This document shows positions 20,323-34,310 of a stretch of 64,000 nt of DNA, one piece after another. Under the pieces are notes generated by a model. The model made no database searches and had not been told where the DNA came from. It saw only the letters and a list, made by a program, of their open reading frames with translations. Position 1 is the first letter of the stretch; the number at the start of each line of letters is the position of its first letter. Position numbers and translations under genes: made by a program. Source of the DNA: Gyrodactylus bullatarudis. Lineage: Eukaryota > Platyhelminthes > Monogenea > Gyrodactylidea > Gyrodactylidae. The stretch covers positions 575,152-639,151 of the forward strand of contig SSNU01000127.1 in NCBI GenBank assembly GCA_012064415.1. Direction: 5' to 3'.

Positions 20323-23300
20323 TTTATTCTTCTTACTAGAATGAATACACATGTCAAAATCAGAAAGACCAATAGTAACTCTTGTTTACATGGCTACCCA
20401 TTACAAGATATATACAATAGTAAAAATCTTGTTCTTTAATTCCCATAAAATACTGGCTATTATTTAAAGAAAGATAAATTCCTATAGAAAAGAACAATTA
20501 AATATTATTTCCTTATCTGAAGGATAACTACATTTGTTATTAGAAACAATTTGATTGTGTGTACAGTTTATATTAGAATAGAATACATGCCATTTGTTGG
20601 TTTATCAAATGTGACAGTTCTCATGGAGACACATAGTCTAAAGTTAACTTTCAAATAGGAATCTTTCTAGAGGACAATATTTTTTGATAATACCACATGT
20701 GCATAGAATAAAATTTGGATCTGATCTGTATTTTGATTTTAAAATTCCATTTAACTCTTTCAAGGGTTTTATAGTGAATTAATAGTATTTAACAAACTAC
20801 ACTTATAGATTTTATAAGGTGAATTTTTTTTTATCTACGAACAACTCACGAGAATACTTACTTTTCTGTTAGAATTTAGTACTCAGATCATGTTTTGAAT
20901 ATTTTTAAAGCGTAAAAAGCATTATGTCATTGCCCATTTTTCCCAAATATCCCACGGACAAGTTCATTAAATGGCCAAAATATAAAAATCAATTGAGCGG
21001 CGATTTGAAAATTTCTGGATTTTTGAAACTGAATGACATAATTTTGAAGCATTTTCGACACATGCTTTCACACAAAATAATACTTAGAATTGATAATACT
21101 ATAAGAAAAGTTGGTACAAAAATGAGGCTAAAAATTTCACCTTACCCCAGCAGGCACTCGCTTCTTTAGATTCAACTTGGTGCTTCGTGGCAACTTGAAT
21201 TATTCAAAAATAAAAACGGCCACAAATAATGAAAATTAATTTGAAAGTGTTTGGACTTTTATAAAGCATTTACAAGTATGAAATAAAATGAATACTTGCC
21301 TTGGAAAGACCGACTATTCTTGAATATATACATCAGAGAAAACGAAAACTTATCAATAGCTGAATTTAGAACCCATAATTAAGAACAAATTGGAGAAACA
21401 GCGAAAGGATCCATAACTACTGGAAAGATTTCCTCTTCTGTTTTTTTATGTGGAAAGGTATTAAAGTTCTAAATAATGAGGATTTAAATTGATTTAAATA
21501 GAAAAGACCTTTTGAAACTAATTTTCATTTTTTGTAACTCAGATTGAAATACCCTTGATTGAGAATGGAAAATTTTAAATCAGAAATTCTAATACAGAAT
21601 GAAAAATGTTAAATAATTACCTCCTCCCTAATTAATTCTCTGGACTCTTTGCTAATCAGAATGAATATTAGAGTACCGCTTTTCTTGAAAAAAATATTGA
21701 AATAGAAAGATTCAAACGGTCTTTGGTAATCAGAATACACTGGCAAATTGAATAATGCTAAAAATTTTGCTGTAAACTCGAAGATTGTAAATCTAGAAAA
21801 TAATTTCAAATTCTACCGCGCAGCAGATTCGAACTCTGTACCTTGATCACTGATTCAATTTGATGATGAGTTGGATAAAAACTGAGCCAGACAGCTAGTC
21901 GAGTACAAAATATAGTTATGTCTCCTGATCTAGATATATTCCCACTAAGTTTTAGCTATTTTGAAATACATATTCAAGCTCATCATTGTAGCCTGAATAA
22001 ATATCTTAAGAACAAGAGCAGTGCTCTAATGAATATTATTTAGTTTAAGATTGAAAAATTATGAATTTAGAATGCAAATAGCCAAATAATTACCCTCAAG
22101 TTGGAGCCCCAACCCCTTATTACTTTTCTGGGCTCTTTGCTAAGATTGGAAAATGTCGAAATCAGAATTCCTAACTTGCAACTAGCTCTGAAAAAGATAT
22201 AGATAAAAAAATCATACCAGAAAAGGGATTGAAAAATAAATCAGATTAAAGAATAAATAATCTAGTTGATTAAGACAGTTGAAAGTTGCAAGGAAAATTG
22301 GGTTGACATTTAGGATAAAAGCGCCTGGTGAATAACTTGACATTATGCTAAACTCCTTGAGTCCCATCAGCATTAATCAACTGACCATTAATGCTTAAAA
22401 ACATGAAAGTACTTAACGGAAAAAGAATTCTTTTTAGTCTACAACGAGGTTCCATTAAGAGAGTAGTAACAGGGATGTATTTGTGAGGGAATAAACAATG
22501 GGAAATATGCTTGAATTTGTTCTGAAAACAACAAAACTGAAGTAAAATCACAGATAAAAGTTCACAAAATCAAAAATGGGATTAGCAACTTTATTGTTTT
22601 CATCATCTCTAAGGTCGAGGGGTGATCACTGATTAGAAGGGCCTCAAAAAGTATTATTTGGTCTATTTTTATTCAAGACAAAAGACTGACTGAGTTGCAA
22701 TAATCTAAAGAAAAAATCTGTCCATCTTATCCCAATTTAAAGATAGCTGGTACCATTTCTGCACTCAACTGTGGTCTCGGTACTTTCTTGTACTATTTTT
22801 CCGAATTAAGTCTCAGAGTATAGTATTCTTCAACTAGTAAACGACCAATCAAAATTATTGATGAATGGGTAACTAGATAGCAGTATTTCATCGTGTAAGC
22901 TGATAGCAAGTCAAAAATTATTCCATAGAATTAAAAATTTAAACTATAACGATTTATTTTGTAAAATATGCGCTATAACAGTTAAAATCACGATGATATT
23001 TAAAGTCTTATTTAGCTTATGTTTGATTTCCTTGTCTAATCGTGATTCTTAAAAACTTCTTTTGGACAATCTTTCACTTGGCGCTTACTAATAGAAATTT
23101 GTAAAATTACCGATCATATGATAAGAGTATGTCTTGTAATCTTTAGATTTTAAGTTCTTGATGAGAAATTTTTTTATAGAATTCGTCTGTTTATCAGAGT
23201 AATTCTCTTTTCAATTTATCTTATTTTTTCGTGTTAATAGCATGAAATAAATTCCAGAGAGAAGAGTAGACGAACAAAGGATATTTCCCCAGAATAATAA

Positions 23301-26300
23301 GAAAAGACATTACTTTTATCCTATTTGATATTACACTTGTATTATCCTTGTCTTTCTTTCTATGCATTTATTCTTGTGTGTTTTCATATAATGTAAAAAG
23401 AAATTATGAAAAGAAGTTATATAATACATTATTATTCGACAAAGTGAGCAATGCTAGAAAATAAGGAAATATTAAAAATACAATGTATTATTGTTTCTCA
23501 TTTCTAAAAGATTTTCTCTACAGAAAAAATAATACTTTTTCCCCAAAGATGTATAAGAATACAGTATATATTATACATGGAGAAATGTTAATGATAAATG
23601 ACCATAATGATAAGATGGATACTTATACCACAGATTGATGTTTATCAGTAGCATCTCTGGGGATATTTGCCAACGATTTTGTATTCTCTTTATTTTGGAT
23701 CTAATTTCATAAGCTTCACTTTGGATATCTCGCAGTTGAATGTATCTCCTGTTTCTTCTTCTTTAGTAAACTTTTCTAGTACTATTTGTTCTGGATAGCA
23801 TTACAAGATTTCTCTTCCTGCCATCTTCTCATTTTGAATTTTACACACCCAAAGGGATAGACGAATAGAGAGGAATTGTGTCAAAAAGAATTATACTCAT
23901 ATTACCCAGTGATTTAATTGAGAACGCCTCAAAAGTTTTATATCCCAAGTGTTATTATTTTTCATCTTTAACCCTATCATGATAAAAAACGATTTCGAAG
24001 GTGCTTTAGAGTTCTTCAGATTCAGAAAGATTCCAAAAATTTCCAAATCACCACTATTTGACTTCAGATATAAATAAAAAAATAACTATAAAATAAGAAA
24101 TCCTACATATTAGGGATGATTACTAAGTAATTAAATAACGATTCTTCTCTAAGGTTGACATCATCACTAATTAGTGCTAGATTTGATATTATGAAAGCTT
24201 GAAGAACCTTAAATAGGTCCAGAGAAGATCCTAGTTACCCTTAGAGATGGTTCTTGCGAAGAGGAGGGTATCAAATCTCTTCTGGACTTGTTGTAAACTC
24301 TTGAATTTTAAATTGAACTATCTAATTTAATCATTTTTTCAACATGAAAAAAATTCACAAGATTATCGAAAATAAATACTTGTTTTGATAATTTTATTTT
24401 CGGTACCTTTTAGGATTTTTCCAGACGGATACGAATTTGAATTATCTGAAGAACCTTAAAGTGGTTGCAATCTATGCAAAAATTGGACATAAGTATACAT
24501 TAAAATAGTTTAATCGCATACAAAATGAACAGATAGGTTATAAAAATGTTTAGTCTCTAGACAGGAAACATCTCTCAAACGTATTTCTCACGATCTGCCT
24601 TCATCTTCCATCCTATTACCCTACGTAGGGATCCGTTTTTATATTCATTTTTTGAGTGTTGTGCAGGTAGATACGTAAACATTATATTCCCACATTAGGC
24701 AGGCTAAAGTATTCCTCTGCTAAGTTCCATTGTTCTGATTCAACGACCCGAGAAATTATGAATAAGGGGAAAATGAGATGGAACATTGAATAAGAAACCA
24801 AAAGATTAACTTATTACTCAAGAATTATCGAAAGAAAAGCTTATCAAATCGTTTCTTATATACTGCTAAATTTCCTGGAACTTGTTGTCAAATCGAATTG
24901 ACGCCAACAAGAATTTAGATTTAGCTATTGTTACCAAAGCTAAATGACATGAAAAATGATGAGAATCTTCTATTTTTTGAATTCCAAGATGGTATGAGCC
25001 AATAAGTTGATGGAATAATAGAAAAATTCAAACTGGCCAAAACAAGGCCATCTTTGGAATTTCGAGAATACGCGCAATTTCCAAATTTTAGAAGTTTGAG
25101 CTCAATATTTTTATCGATTTTGAAGATTTATGCATTTTGGATCATTATTAGACGAGCCCTAGAGATTGAGAAAAGCCCGTCATTAAACTGCTTCAAATCT
25201 ACGAAATCGAAAGAAATTTTTTTACGCTAAAAGGTTCAAAAAGTGGAAAATAGACGCATTTTATATATTCAATAAAAGGCCAAAATTTTGTCCGATTTAA
25301 TTTTTTTTTCAACAACCTATTCTTTCATTTCATAATGGGATCCAAAAAATATATTTGTCTTCCTAACTATCAGCTGAAAAAATTTGAGGTTTTTGTAACT
25401 TCATGTTAACCCTAACAGGTCCAAATGTGAGTTAAAATATTGAACCTAAAAACTTTTGCAGAAATAAAGATCCTAACTAACTAAAAAAACATACCATCTT
25501 CCCGAAAAAAGTTGGACAAAAGGTATTTCATTGGAGTTGACTAAACTCACCTTACTTGTTTTAAAAATCATAAAATTACTAGAGCAGTCGCTTGAAAGTA
25601 GATAGGGATTAAAATGTGTGGAAAAAAGTTTTTAATAAAAAGATTTTTAGATGATTCAAGGCTCTATAATTCATTCATTAAATGTCTGACGTATTAAATA
25701 GACTTGGACCTGGAAGTGCTAGTATACTGTAAACTCTATTCTTTCCTAGTTTCAGTAAAACGATTATGAGACACTCAAAAATGACAGGTTGCCTATGGAA
25801 AATTTGCACTAAACTAAATTTTTACTAAACATTATTAACATGTAACCCTTCTTTTGGATAGAATAAATATTTAAAAGAGAAAAAGATAACCAAAACCATA
25901 TAAATTTTAATGCCCCAATCAGATATCAATCATTATTCACTTCATCTTCTGTTTCTCTTATTCTTCTTATATCATCAACAAAAACATATTGAATAGGGGA
26001 AAAAATTTTGGAGATGGACAACTATCATCATTAATTCCTGAACTGTATTGTTATTCTAGATGAGATGTTATCCTGGAACCTCCCCTCTTCTCCCACACGC
26101 AAATGAGATTTTTCCCTTTTTAATGGAATAAAACCTCACCCTTGTGGTGAGGCAAAAGTTTTAGATAAAAGAGATTTTTATTCTGTTATCAAAGTATTCA
26201 ACAAATTTGTGTATATTTTTAAAAAAATTAAAAATTGATTACAATCTTACTTTATGTGGTGTGCAAATACACATATTTTGTTTCATCAATTGATGATGAT

Positions 26301-26648
26301 CGTTATCAATAAAAAATTATGGTATATTTAGAATTATTATTACTCTTCTTACCCCATTAATAAAGATGTGAATGTGATTGAATTTAATTAAGCCCAAATG
26401 ATTGATGATTCCTTCACATCATATAGGCAGATATCCTCCAGGAAATAAATACAATTTAATGGAATAACAAAGATTTATGAATTCATTACAATTTCTACAA
26501 GTTTACCCAAATCGGTATGCAATGCAACAAAAGACTCTTAAAAATAAAGGATCCCACTTTGACTCTTTTTTTCAGAATAGGAGAAGGCTTCGAAGTTTTA
26601 TTTGAAAATTTAATTTATCAAGTAAATCGAATCGTATGTTTAAAATTT
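20323..26648. other. Gene-free block with dispersed repeats
   Basis: AT-rich, no supported exon in 6 kb. It holds a tRNA-like fragment at 21812-21905 and, at about 24970-25200, a degraded copy of one arm of the 27061-27703 foldback. TTAACCCT at about 25407 may be an isolated piggyBac-MITE end. Confidence 0.5.
21812..21905 (-). repeat. tRNA-like SINE fragment
   Basis: Read on the minus strand, TGGCTCAGTTTTTATCC resembles a polymerase III A box, and GAGTTCGAATC about 35 bases on resembles a B box (T-loop). A four-base T stem (CAGA/TCTG) is possible, but there is no full cloverleaf or acceptor stem. It is most likely a tRNA-derived SINE head or a dead tRNA. Confidence 0.4.
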
Positions 26649-26854
26649 TACAGTAAAAATATTTCTATTGAAACATCTTATTTTTATTGAAGCACGAATA
26701 TTTACCCCCTAATTAAGTATTATTTATGTCGACCTATCTAAATGTATAGAAATCACTTGCTGCATTCTGATTGGTCGAGATAATACTTAATTAGGGGCAA
26801 AATATTCGTGTTTCAATAAAAATAAGATGTTTCAATAGAAATATTTTTACTATA
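26649..26854. mobile_element. Mariner-like MITE with TA duplication
   Basis: About 80-base inverted arms (26652-26733 and 26771-26851) match well (AGTAAAAATATTTCTATTGA to CCCTAATTAAGTATTA). TA flanks both ends (26649-26650 and 26853-26854). The short centre has no ORF. Size, palindromic form and TA duplication fit a Tc1/mariner-type MITE. Confidence 0.65.
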
Positions 26855-26919
26855 AGAAAACCGCAGAAGAGTTGCATTCTCAAATTCTAATAGGCTCAAT
26901 TTTATATTATTTTATTAAA

Positions 26920-27800
26920 GTGTCAGCGATACTGTTTAGAACGTTTTTTGTAAACCTATTTGCTAGGGCTTTGGAAAAAACAATAGCCGAAGATTTCAGA
27001 TATGTAATCCCCTACTCGATATCTGTCATGAAGAGGAGAATTTGCTATTTTTACAAAAAACTCGATATTTTTCTCCGGATTCAAAGAAAATAATAATTTT
27101 TTGAATTCTAAGACGGAATGAGCTAATAAGATGTGGATAATTGAGAAAATTCAATCTGACCAAAATTAGGCCTTTTTTGGATTTCGAAATGTACCAAATT
27201 TCCACTTTTTCAACTTTTGAACCCAAAATTTTTATCGATTTCGATGATTCGAAGCAGTTTTGTGATGATATTTGGGATCAAAATTGAACGAAGAATTCAA
27301 ATTCACCTGCAGAAGTTCATTGAAGTTCGTCATTACTGTGGGAAATCGAACCATTTGAATTTTTCGATAATCACGAAGGCAAATTATCCAAAACCTGGAA
27401 GTTAAACTTTTTCTCGGAAACAGTAAGATCTTCACTATCTCTTTGGCCAAATTCGAATCCTTCGTCTAATGTTGATCCCAAATATCATCACTTCATAGTT
27501 TTGAATTATCGAAATCGATAAAAAATTTGAGCTCAAAAGTTAAACAAATGGAAATTAGGTGCATTTTCGAAATCCAAAACCGGCCTAATTTTGGTCAGAT
27601 TGAATTTTTTCGGAATTTTTTGAATGTCCACATCTTATTAGCTCATTCCGTTTTAGAATTCAAAAATTATTTTTTTTTCTGTGAATCCGGAGAAACCTCC
27701 GAGTTTAACCTCTATGATCTTTTAAATGATAAGTCGCCTTTCAAAATAGAATTCAAGCTCGGAATCAGCGTAATTATTTTGGCAATTATTTTCTAATTTG
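26920..27800. repeat. Dispersed repeat carrying a 640-bp foldback
   Basis: The outer parts (26925-27030 and 27703-27800) resemble the interior of the TTAA MITE at 49680-50199 and sequence near 41600-41890. Between them sits an inverted repeat, arms about 27061-27300 and 27460-27703 (both ends read TTCTCCGGATTCA). The foldback's spacer and arms recur as fragments near 24970-25200, 28360-28550 and 31050-31380. No transposase was seen. Similarity was judged by eye and is imperfect. Confidence 0.55.
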
Positions 27801-30800
27801 TGACAGAGAGAACCGATAACTCTGACCAAACGTTAAACAGAAACACTAAATTTAATAAAGTTATTTTACAAGTCCTGCAGCAATGTTTACATTCAAGACA
27901 TTTGAATGACTTGAGTAGAATAAATAATTCCATCTAGAACATGTGTTCCATCCAATTTATACTCAAATCGAGGATAGCCAAATGAAAAAAAGAGGAAAAT
28001 GTCACTCAAAAAAGAGTAAGGAAAGAATCTTATTCCACAAGTATTTACAAAAGTTGTTGTAACATATTTTTCACATTTATTTCTTTTTCCATTTCAGTAT
28101 ATATGAGAGTATTGCTCAAGAATTATTATATTAGGAAGATGATGTCCTTTCAACAAGTGTAGTTGGTTCATATAGCTTTCATATTGTTCCAAATAAACAA
28201 ACTATTTAATTAGATTTTTCAACAAAAAGAATATCTATATTTTTATCTCTTCTATAATAAAATTTCTATCCAATGAAACTAAAGTTAATTCATATTAAGA
28301 TGAGAATTTACTATATTTTTAAAGACTCAATATTTTTCTCTGAATAGTAAGGAAAACTAAGTTATTTTTGGGATCTCATTAAGTTTCTTTACCCATTTGA
28401 TACCTTTTGATTATCACGATGGAAAATGAACCAAAATTAAGAAGTTTAACTTTTTCTTAGAGATGGCGAGTTTCTTTCAACCTCTATGACAAAATTCGAA
28501 TTCTTCATCTAATGATAATCTAAAGTGTCAGTATCGAATTGCTTTAGATCTTTTAAATGGATAAAATGTTGAGGTCAAAAAGGTATGAACGTGAGAATAT
28601 AGGTTATTTGTTTAGATTACAATCGGGTACGGAGATCAAATATGCTAGAAATCACCATCTTCTTATTCAATTCAGTTTGGGATCATTTGGAAAGAAAGTT
28701 TCATCTAAGCATATCAAAATTCTCGATATTAGAAAAAAAGTAAAAAATTGAGTTTTGTACTTTGTCGGATGATATTGAGAGATCATGGAAGAACATCTAT
28801 CCATTGAGATTTTTCTTATGGCCAATAAGATACCTATATGATCTATTGATAAGGTATAAAATGCATTAGATAATTTCCTTCTCCAGAGATGCTGTGTGCA
28901 TTGTATTCACGGAAAAAAGAAGGGATATATGAAGATAATGAATACATACAGATGAAGATGAAACGGAATGATTCCTTGCATCTTTACTGTTACATCCCTT
29001 TTTTGATTATCTGAAAATTGCACTAAACAAGAAAGAAAGATAACAGTTAGCGAGTGTATTCCCTTTGTATTATAAAGGGGTATCTATAGCTTTCTGTTTC
29101 GTTTGCACTTATCAAAATCCAGCTCATTCGTAAGTAAAAGCCTGAAGAGACACAGAGAGACTTTATACTGTCCCAAGAGATTTGGAATTTAAACTCATTA
29201 CTCGATGTAATGTATTTATTCGTTATTTGATATCGTTAACAAAAAAGAAAAAGTCATGACACGCAGTTTTTCTTGATTATTTGAAAAATTGAAATAGCTC
29301 TTCAAATCATTAATTTTTGCTGGTTTTGATAAGAAACATTTTGGCTCTTTAAAGAGCTGAGTCTTAAAGATATGTGATACGAAAAAATGTTATCTCATTT
29401 ATACGACCTCAGCAAATAAGTTTTCAAAAAGACGTTCCATATATTATTACAAGGAAGATTGCTAAGATTGAAAATTTTATATGGTTTAAGAATACGCTGA
29501 TAAAAAACATTACTTTCTTTCAAAAAGTGGTAAACAAATTATTTTCAAAAAACAGATTTATGAATGAAAACGAGACAATGTTCCCCCTTTAGGTACAATA
29601 TCTAGGGAAGGGTTAAGAAACCATTTTTTATACCATGTAGAAGTCGATTCCGAATAAAAATTAAGCAAAGTATACTTTAAAATATGTGGAAGAAAAGTTG
29701 GGAAAAAACATGATCTAATGATCCATATAGTCCGTATAAATCTTTTCAGTGGATAAGACGCTCATAGTCTGAACTCTTTTCAATTTTAAAACCATTCAAA
29801 ATTAAATAAATCTTGAAGCCTCAAAGGTACCTTACTATCTCATTACCGAAAGCCTTTGGAAAAAAGTTGATTATATATTCTAATTAAATGTACTTTTACG
29901 AATATTTATTGATTAATATTGATTGAAGATTTTAAATTTCATCAAGGATTAAAAAAGATTTTCGATTATTAATCTATTTTGTTCATTTTCATAGTTTCAT
30001 TTTCGTTCGGTAATTTTCTACTTTATCTATGGTTTCGATCATTTCTAATAATCAATTTTCTCTATAAAATTGCAATAGATCAAAGAGAATGATGAAACCA
30101 GATGGAAAAGTTATATAGAGATGCATTTTCAAAAATTTGTAAAAGAAAATTCATTCCTTATTTGAATGAGTGAGTGAGGAGGAAATCTATTCCATTCATA
30201 CTGCGATCAATGGGAATTATAATGACACAGGAAATGAAAAAATCCAACTTATTTTCAAAATTACAGCTAATCTACTTCCATAGATATCTTGTATTTATGT
30301 ATGTAAGTAAAGTATATTATATGACCTATTATTAGTTACAAATGAAGGAATATTTTTGTATTTATCAATCAAAGAGTGTGTTATCTCCCTAGACAAGGAT
30401 TATACACTTTAAATATATATTTAGAAATTACACTCAAGTATGCATATTTGATATGTAAGATCAATTTTGATGGATATGTACTCAATGAATAATAAATACA
30501 GAACTAATATGGATATAGAAGTAGTGATAAATTGCATACATCCATCAATCATACTGTGTAATTCACACATTTCAAATAGAACTCACTCTCTGGTTTGTAT
30601 TTTTATTATTAGTTTAGGTAAATAACAATAACGAGCTTATTATATGTGGGGATGAGCTAGGTAAGCCGAGGAAAATGTTAGGGGGGAAACATGTGCTCTA
30701 ATTTCTTACTTCAAAGTTGTAAAATATTATTTGAATTCACTTATACAGTAGGTAGGTAGGATGAAAGACCAGGCATTCTGTTACCATGGTATAATTACAA

Positions 30801-32050
30801 TTACATAATAAACTATTAAATAACAATATACATTACATTACTGTAAATGTCAATTTAAAAAGTTTACTTTTTTCGTCTTCTTCCCTTCGTTCAAGGGAAC
30901 GGTTTCAACTACATCAACGTATGTTATTATAATTTCATTTCAATGTTTAACACAGAGCCGGGAAAAAAATCAATGAGAATTTGTAATTTTTAAAGTCGAA
31001 ACCCCTCGTCTAAATATAAAGCTATAGTTGACATGAAGATGAGAATTCACTATTCTTACAGTAGACTCAGGAGCACAAATATATTTTTCCATTTCATTAG
31101 CCCATAAAAATGCCTGAATGAAAAAATTTAATCTCGCCAAAATTAGTGAAATTTGGGATCAAGATTCGGCCAAAGAAATTGAAAGAAATTTGTTATTGTT
31201 GTGGGAAGTCGAGTTAACTGAAATTTTAAAAATTATCATGTAGAGTAGTTACTCAAAATTTAAAGACTTGGTCTTTTGGAACTTCTATGGTCAAATTCGA
31301 AATTTTTGTCTAATTTTGATCCGAGATTTTGGTATTAAATCACTTTGATTCTCTGAAATCAAGATATTTTCGAAATTCAAAACAGAAATATTTATCATTC
31401 AAAAATTTTTCATGGGCTTATTTTACTATGGGATCAAAAGGTATTTGTATTCTCGACTATTCAGATAAAAATAGTGTATTCTCATGTTCATGTCAACTAG
31501 CTTTAAATAAGAATCAGAATTTTTTAAACTTATCGATAAAATCGCAATATTAAGAACAGTTAGCGCATCAGTATAAGGATAATCCGTTGATATTGATACG
31601 CGTATCAATTACATAAAAATTAGTTGTATATTCTCTATACATAAAACTATATATAGTTTTCATGATAATGATAGGATAATCTCATCTATTGATGTATATA
31701 TTTATGTATATCATTCATATATGAAACTGAGATCTTTTCATGATACAATATATAACTCTACTCCACACCCCCACTCATATTCTAGAATATATATATTCAT
31801 TAAAAATGATCTAAGCATACATACAATATAATAGACTATTAAGTAAAGTTCAAATAATGTATTATTATTTTTTGGCAATATTGGATACTTTGGAAAGAGA
31901 CACAATTTTATCCTTCTCTCGTTTGTACATTGTGTGTATATGAATGAAAGATGTGCATACACCAATAATAGACTGATACAGAATCAATCTACATAAATAA
32001 TAAAGGATAGAGAGACACAGAGATAGATTACCAACAAGACAGAAGACATT
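27801..32050. other. No gene; repeat fragments upstream of Optix
   Basis: AT-rich DNA with fragments (about 28360-28550 and 31050-31380) related to the 27-kb foldback, and a short GTAG repeat near 30750. No exon is supported. Being directly upstream of a developmental homeobox gene, it may hold enhancers, but I cannot point to one. Confidence 0.45.
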
Positions 32051-32051
32051 T

Positions 32052-32060
32052 TATATAAAA
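32052..32060 (+). promoter_or_regulatory. TATA box of the Optix gene
   Basis: TATATAAAA lies 82 bases before the ATG at 32142. A start site about 30 bases downstream would give a leader of roughly 60 bases. A purine-rich leader with AAGAGA repeats runs to the ATG. Confidence 0.6.
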
Positions 32061-32141
32061 GGAGGAGTTGGGTGTAAATTATCTTGTATTGTTGTTACAG
32101 TAAAGGAGAGAGGACGCGCACAACCAAAGCAAAAGAAGAGA

Positions 32142-34083
32142 ATGTTGTCCGGAGACTTCCTCCAGATGATCAAAACCTGTTATAGTGGTTCTAAGAATGG
32201 ACCCAATCTCAACCCAAATAATAATAATAACTCCATGAACATAAATCAAGAGAATAAGTCGAAAGAGTTCCTCAATTGGATATTAACGTCAGATTATTTG
32301 AAGAGAGTCTTGCTCTCCGACTCTGACTCAGATCCAGTAACCAAGTATAGAAAATTAGATTTAGATTCTGCAAAGGAAAAAGAACCTGCCATGGAAACTA
32401 CCAATACGAATAAAAGATCAGAATATGGAATGAGTCCGGTAGAAATTGTCAGCATCTGTCAAAGTCTTGAAGAGCAAGGTGATGTGGAAAAGCTAAAATC
32501 ATTCTTAAAGACAGTTGCCAATGAGACAAAATATCATGAAGTCTTGAGAAATAATGATGTTTATCTCCGTTGCAAAGCAATCGTTGCTTATCATTTGGAG
32601 AATTTTCGAGAGTTGTACGCTATTCTAGAACAGCACCACTTTTCAAAAGGAAGTCATTCAAAATTGCAAGCCCTCTGGCTAGAGGCTCACTATCAGGAGG
32701 CAGAAAAACTTCGCGGAAGACCCCTAGGCCCTGTGGATAAGTATCGTGTTCGCAAGAAGTTCCCTATGCCTCGGACAATCTGGGATGGAGAGCAAAAGAC
32801 CCATTGCTTCAAAGAAAGAACTAGAAGTCTTTTACGAGAGTGGTACCTGCAAGATCCATATCCGAATCCTACCAAGAAGAAGGAGCTTGCCATGGCTACT
32901 GGACTCACTCCGACACAGGTTGGTAACTGGTTCAAAAATCGACGGCAAAGAGACAGGGCCGCTGCAGCCAAGAATCAGTGAGTGAAAATTCTCCTTTCTA
33001 TTAATGCATTTTTTGTTGAAATGTCTAAATTGCATAGAAGAAGAGATGAAAATAATTCTCACAAAACAATATCCGGTCTTTATCATGAAAAATGCTGGAT
33101 CAGAGATTCCAAGAAAATAATTTAAATCATAGCTTAATTATTCTTTTGTATATTCAGGAAGCAAGTAATGTCAGATAGCGAAGAAGATGAAACATTTGAA
33201 AGTTTTGATAACATCGAAGTGAGCCGGAGTGCCGAGAGTGATGAATATGAATTCAATGGTCTCATGAATAATAACTTGACTAGTCCGATCCCTCCTGTAG
33301 ATACTTCCATGTCGTTGAAATCTTTATTTACAAATGGAGACTTGAAAAGGAAACGTCTAGAGTGTACGAGTGATCAGAACTCTGTGGGAGACAAGTTCAA
33401 TATGATTCTCGACGTACTCAGCAAGAATACTTACCCCCTTCTTCATAGCAATGATCAGAAAATGAATGAAACAGACACAAGAAAATCCAATAATATTATG
33501 AGTAAGCAAAAGAATATTTCATGTGATCTATCTAAAAAGAGATTTTATCCTAACTTTTTTTTCAGAAATTCAGAATCTCATGTTCAAAATGCAATCAGAA
33601 AATCCATTCTTCCAAAACCTTCTCAATCCCTCAGTTCAACAATGTGAGATTAATAGTCAAAAACTTAAAGATACAATTCAATTCCTCATGAAGAGTAGTC
33701 AACTTTCCAATAATGTGAATTTTGGAAATCTTGACCATCAAAATTGTAGCTTGAATAACAGCAGTCCCATCGATGTTCACGAAGAGTTGGACTCAGAACT
33801 AGACGAAGAACGAATACCTCGAAAATCAGATAGCCAAAATGAAGAGCAGAATAGTTCCTCTGCCAGTTCCCTAGCCTCTTCATCTTCATCCGTGGGAAAT
33901 AAACTGCTCAATACAAAAGACAGTTTCTTTCTGCATAACCTAATAAAGTCTCCATCTCCGCCATTAGTTCATGACGGACATGATGGCGATGATGAGGAAG
34001 AAGTGGAAGAGGAAAGTCATTACAATAACAGCAGCAGCAGCCGTGATTCTAACAAACCAGTTTTTATCAACATGACTACATAA
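32142..34083 (+). CDS. Optix: Optix / Six3-6 homeobox transcription factor, three exons
   Basis: Exons 32142-32977, 33158-33501 and 33566-34083 (donors GTGAGT and GTAAGC, acceptors TATTCAG and TTTTTTTTCAG) join in phase to 565 residues. Introns are 180 and only 64 bp. A Gln/Asn/Ser-rich start is followed by the SIX protein-interaction domain (about 95-205: [20 protein letters not shown] ... [20 protein letters not shown]). The homeodomain follows (about 215-275), with [31 protein letters not shown] and [17 protein letters not shown]. The [11 protein letters not shown] and RDRAAAAKN signatures are diagnostic for the Six3/6 (Optix) class rather than Six1/2 or Six4/5. The first intron falls just after the homeodomain, as in vertebrate Six3/6. 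The C-terminal 270 residues are low-complexity, acidic and Ser-rich. In other animals this nuclear factor patterns anterior brain and eye. Confidence 0.95.
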
Positions 34084-34304
34084 GGGAAATATGTACTCAC
34101 ATTCGCTATCATATCGATTTAAATTTATCAGCATTAATAACAACTTTTTTTGCGTTAGATTTTGTGAAAATTATTTCGTTCTGTAACTTAATTTCCCACA
34201 TATGTAAATGTTTTTCGATCTGAAAGGAAACTTTCGAGAAGATGGAAAACCATTATAAAGTTACTACTATTGTGTACCATAATTTTATTGAATTATCATA
34301 TAAA

Positions 34305-34310
34305 AATAAA
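34305..34310 (+). terminator. Poly(A) signal of the Optix gene
   Basis: AATAAA lies 222 bases after the Optix stop codon, the first canonical signal downstream. Confidence 0.5.
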
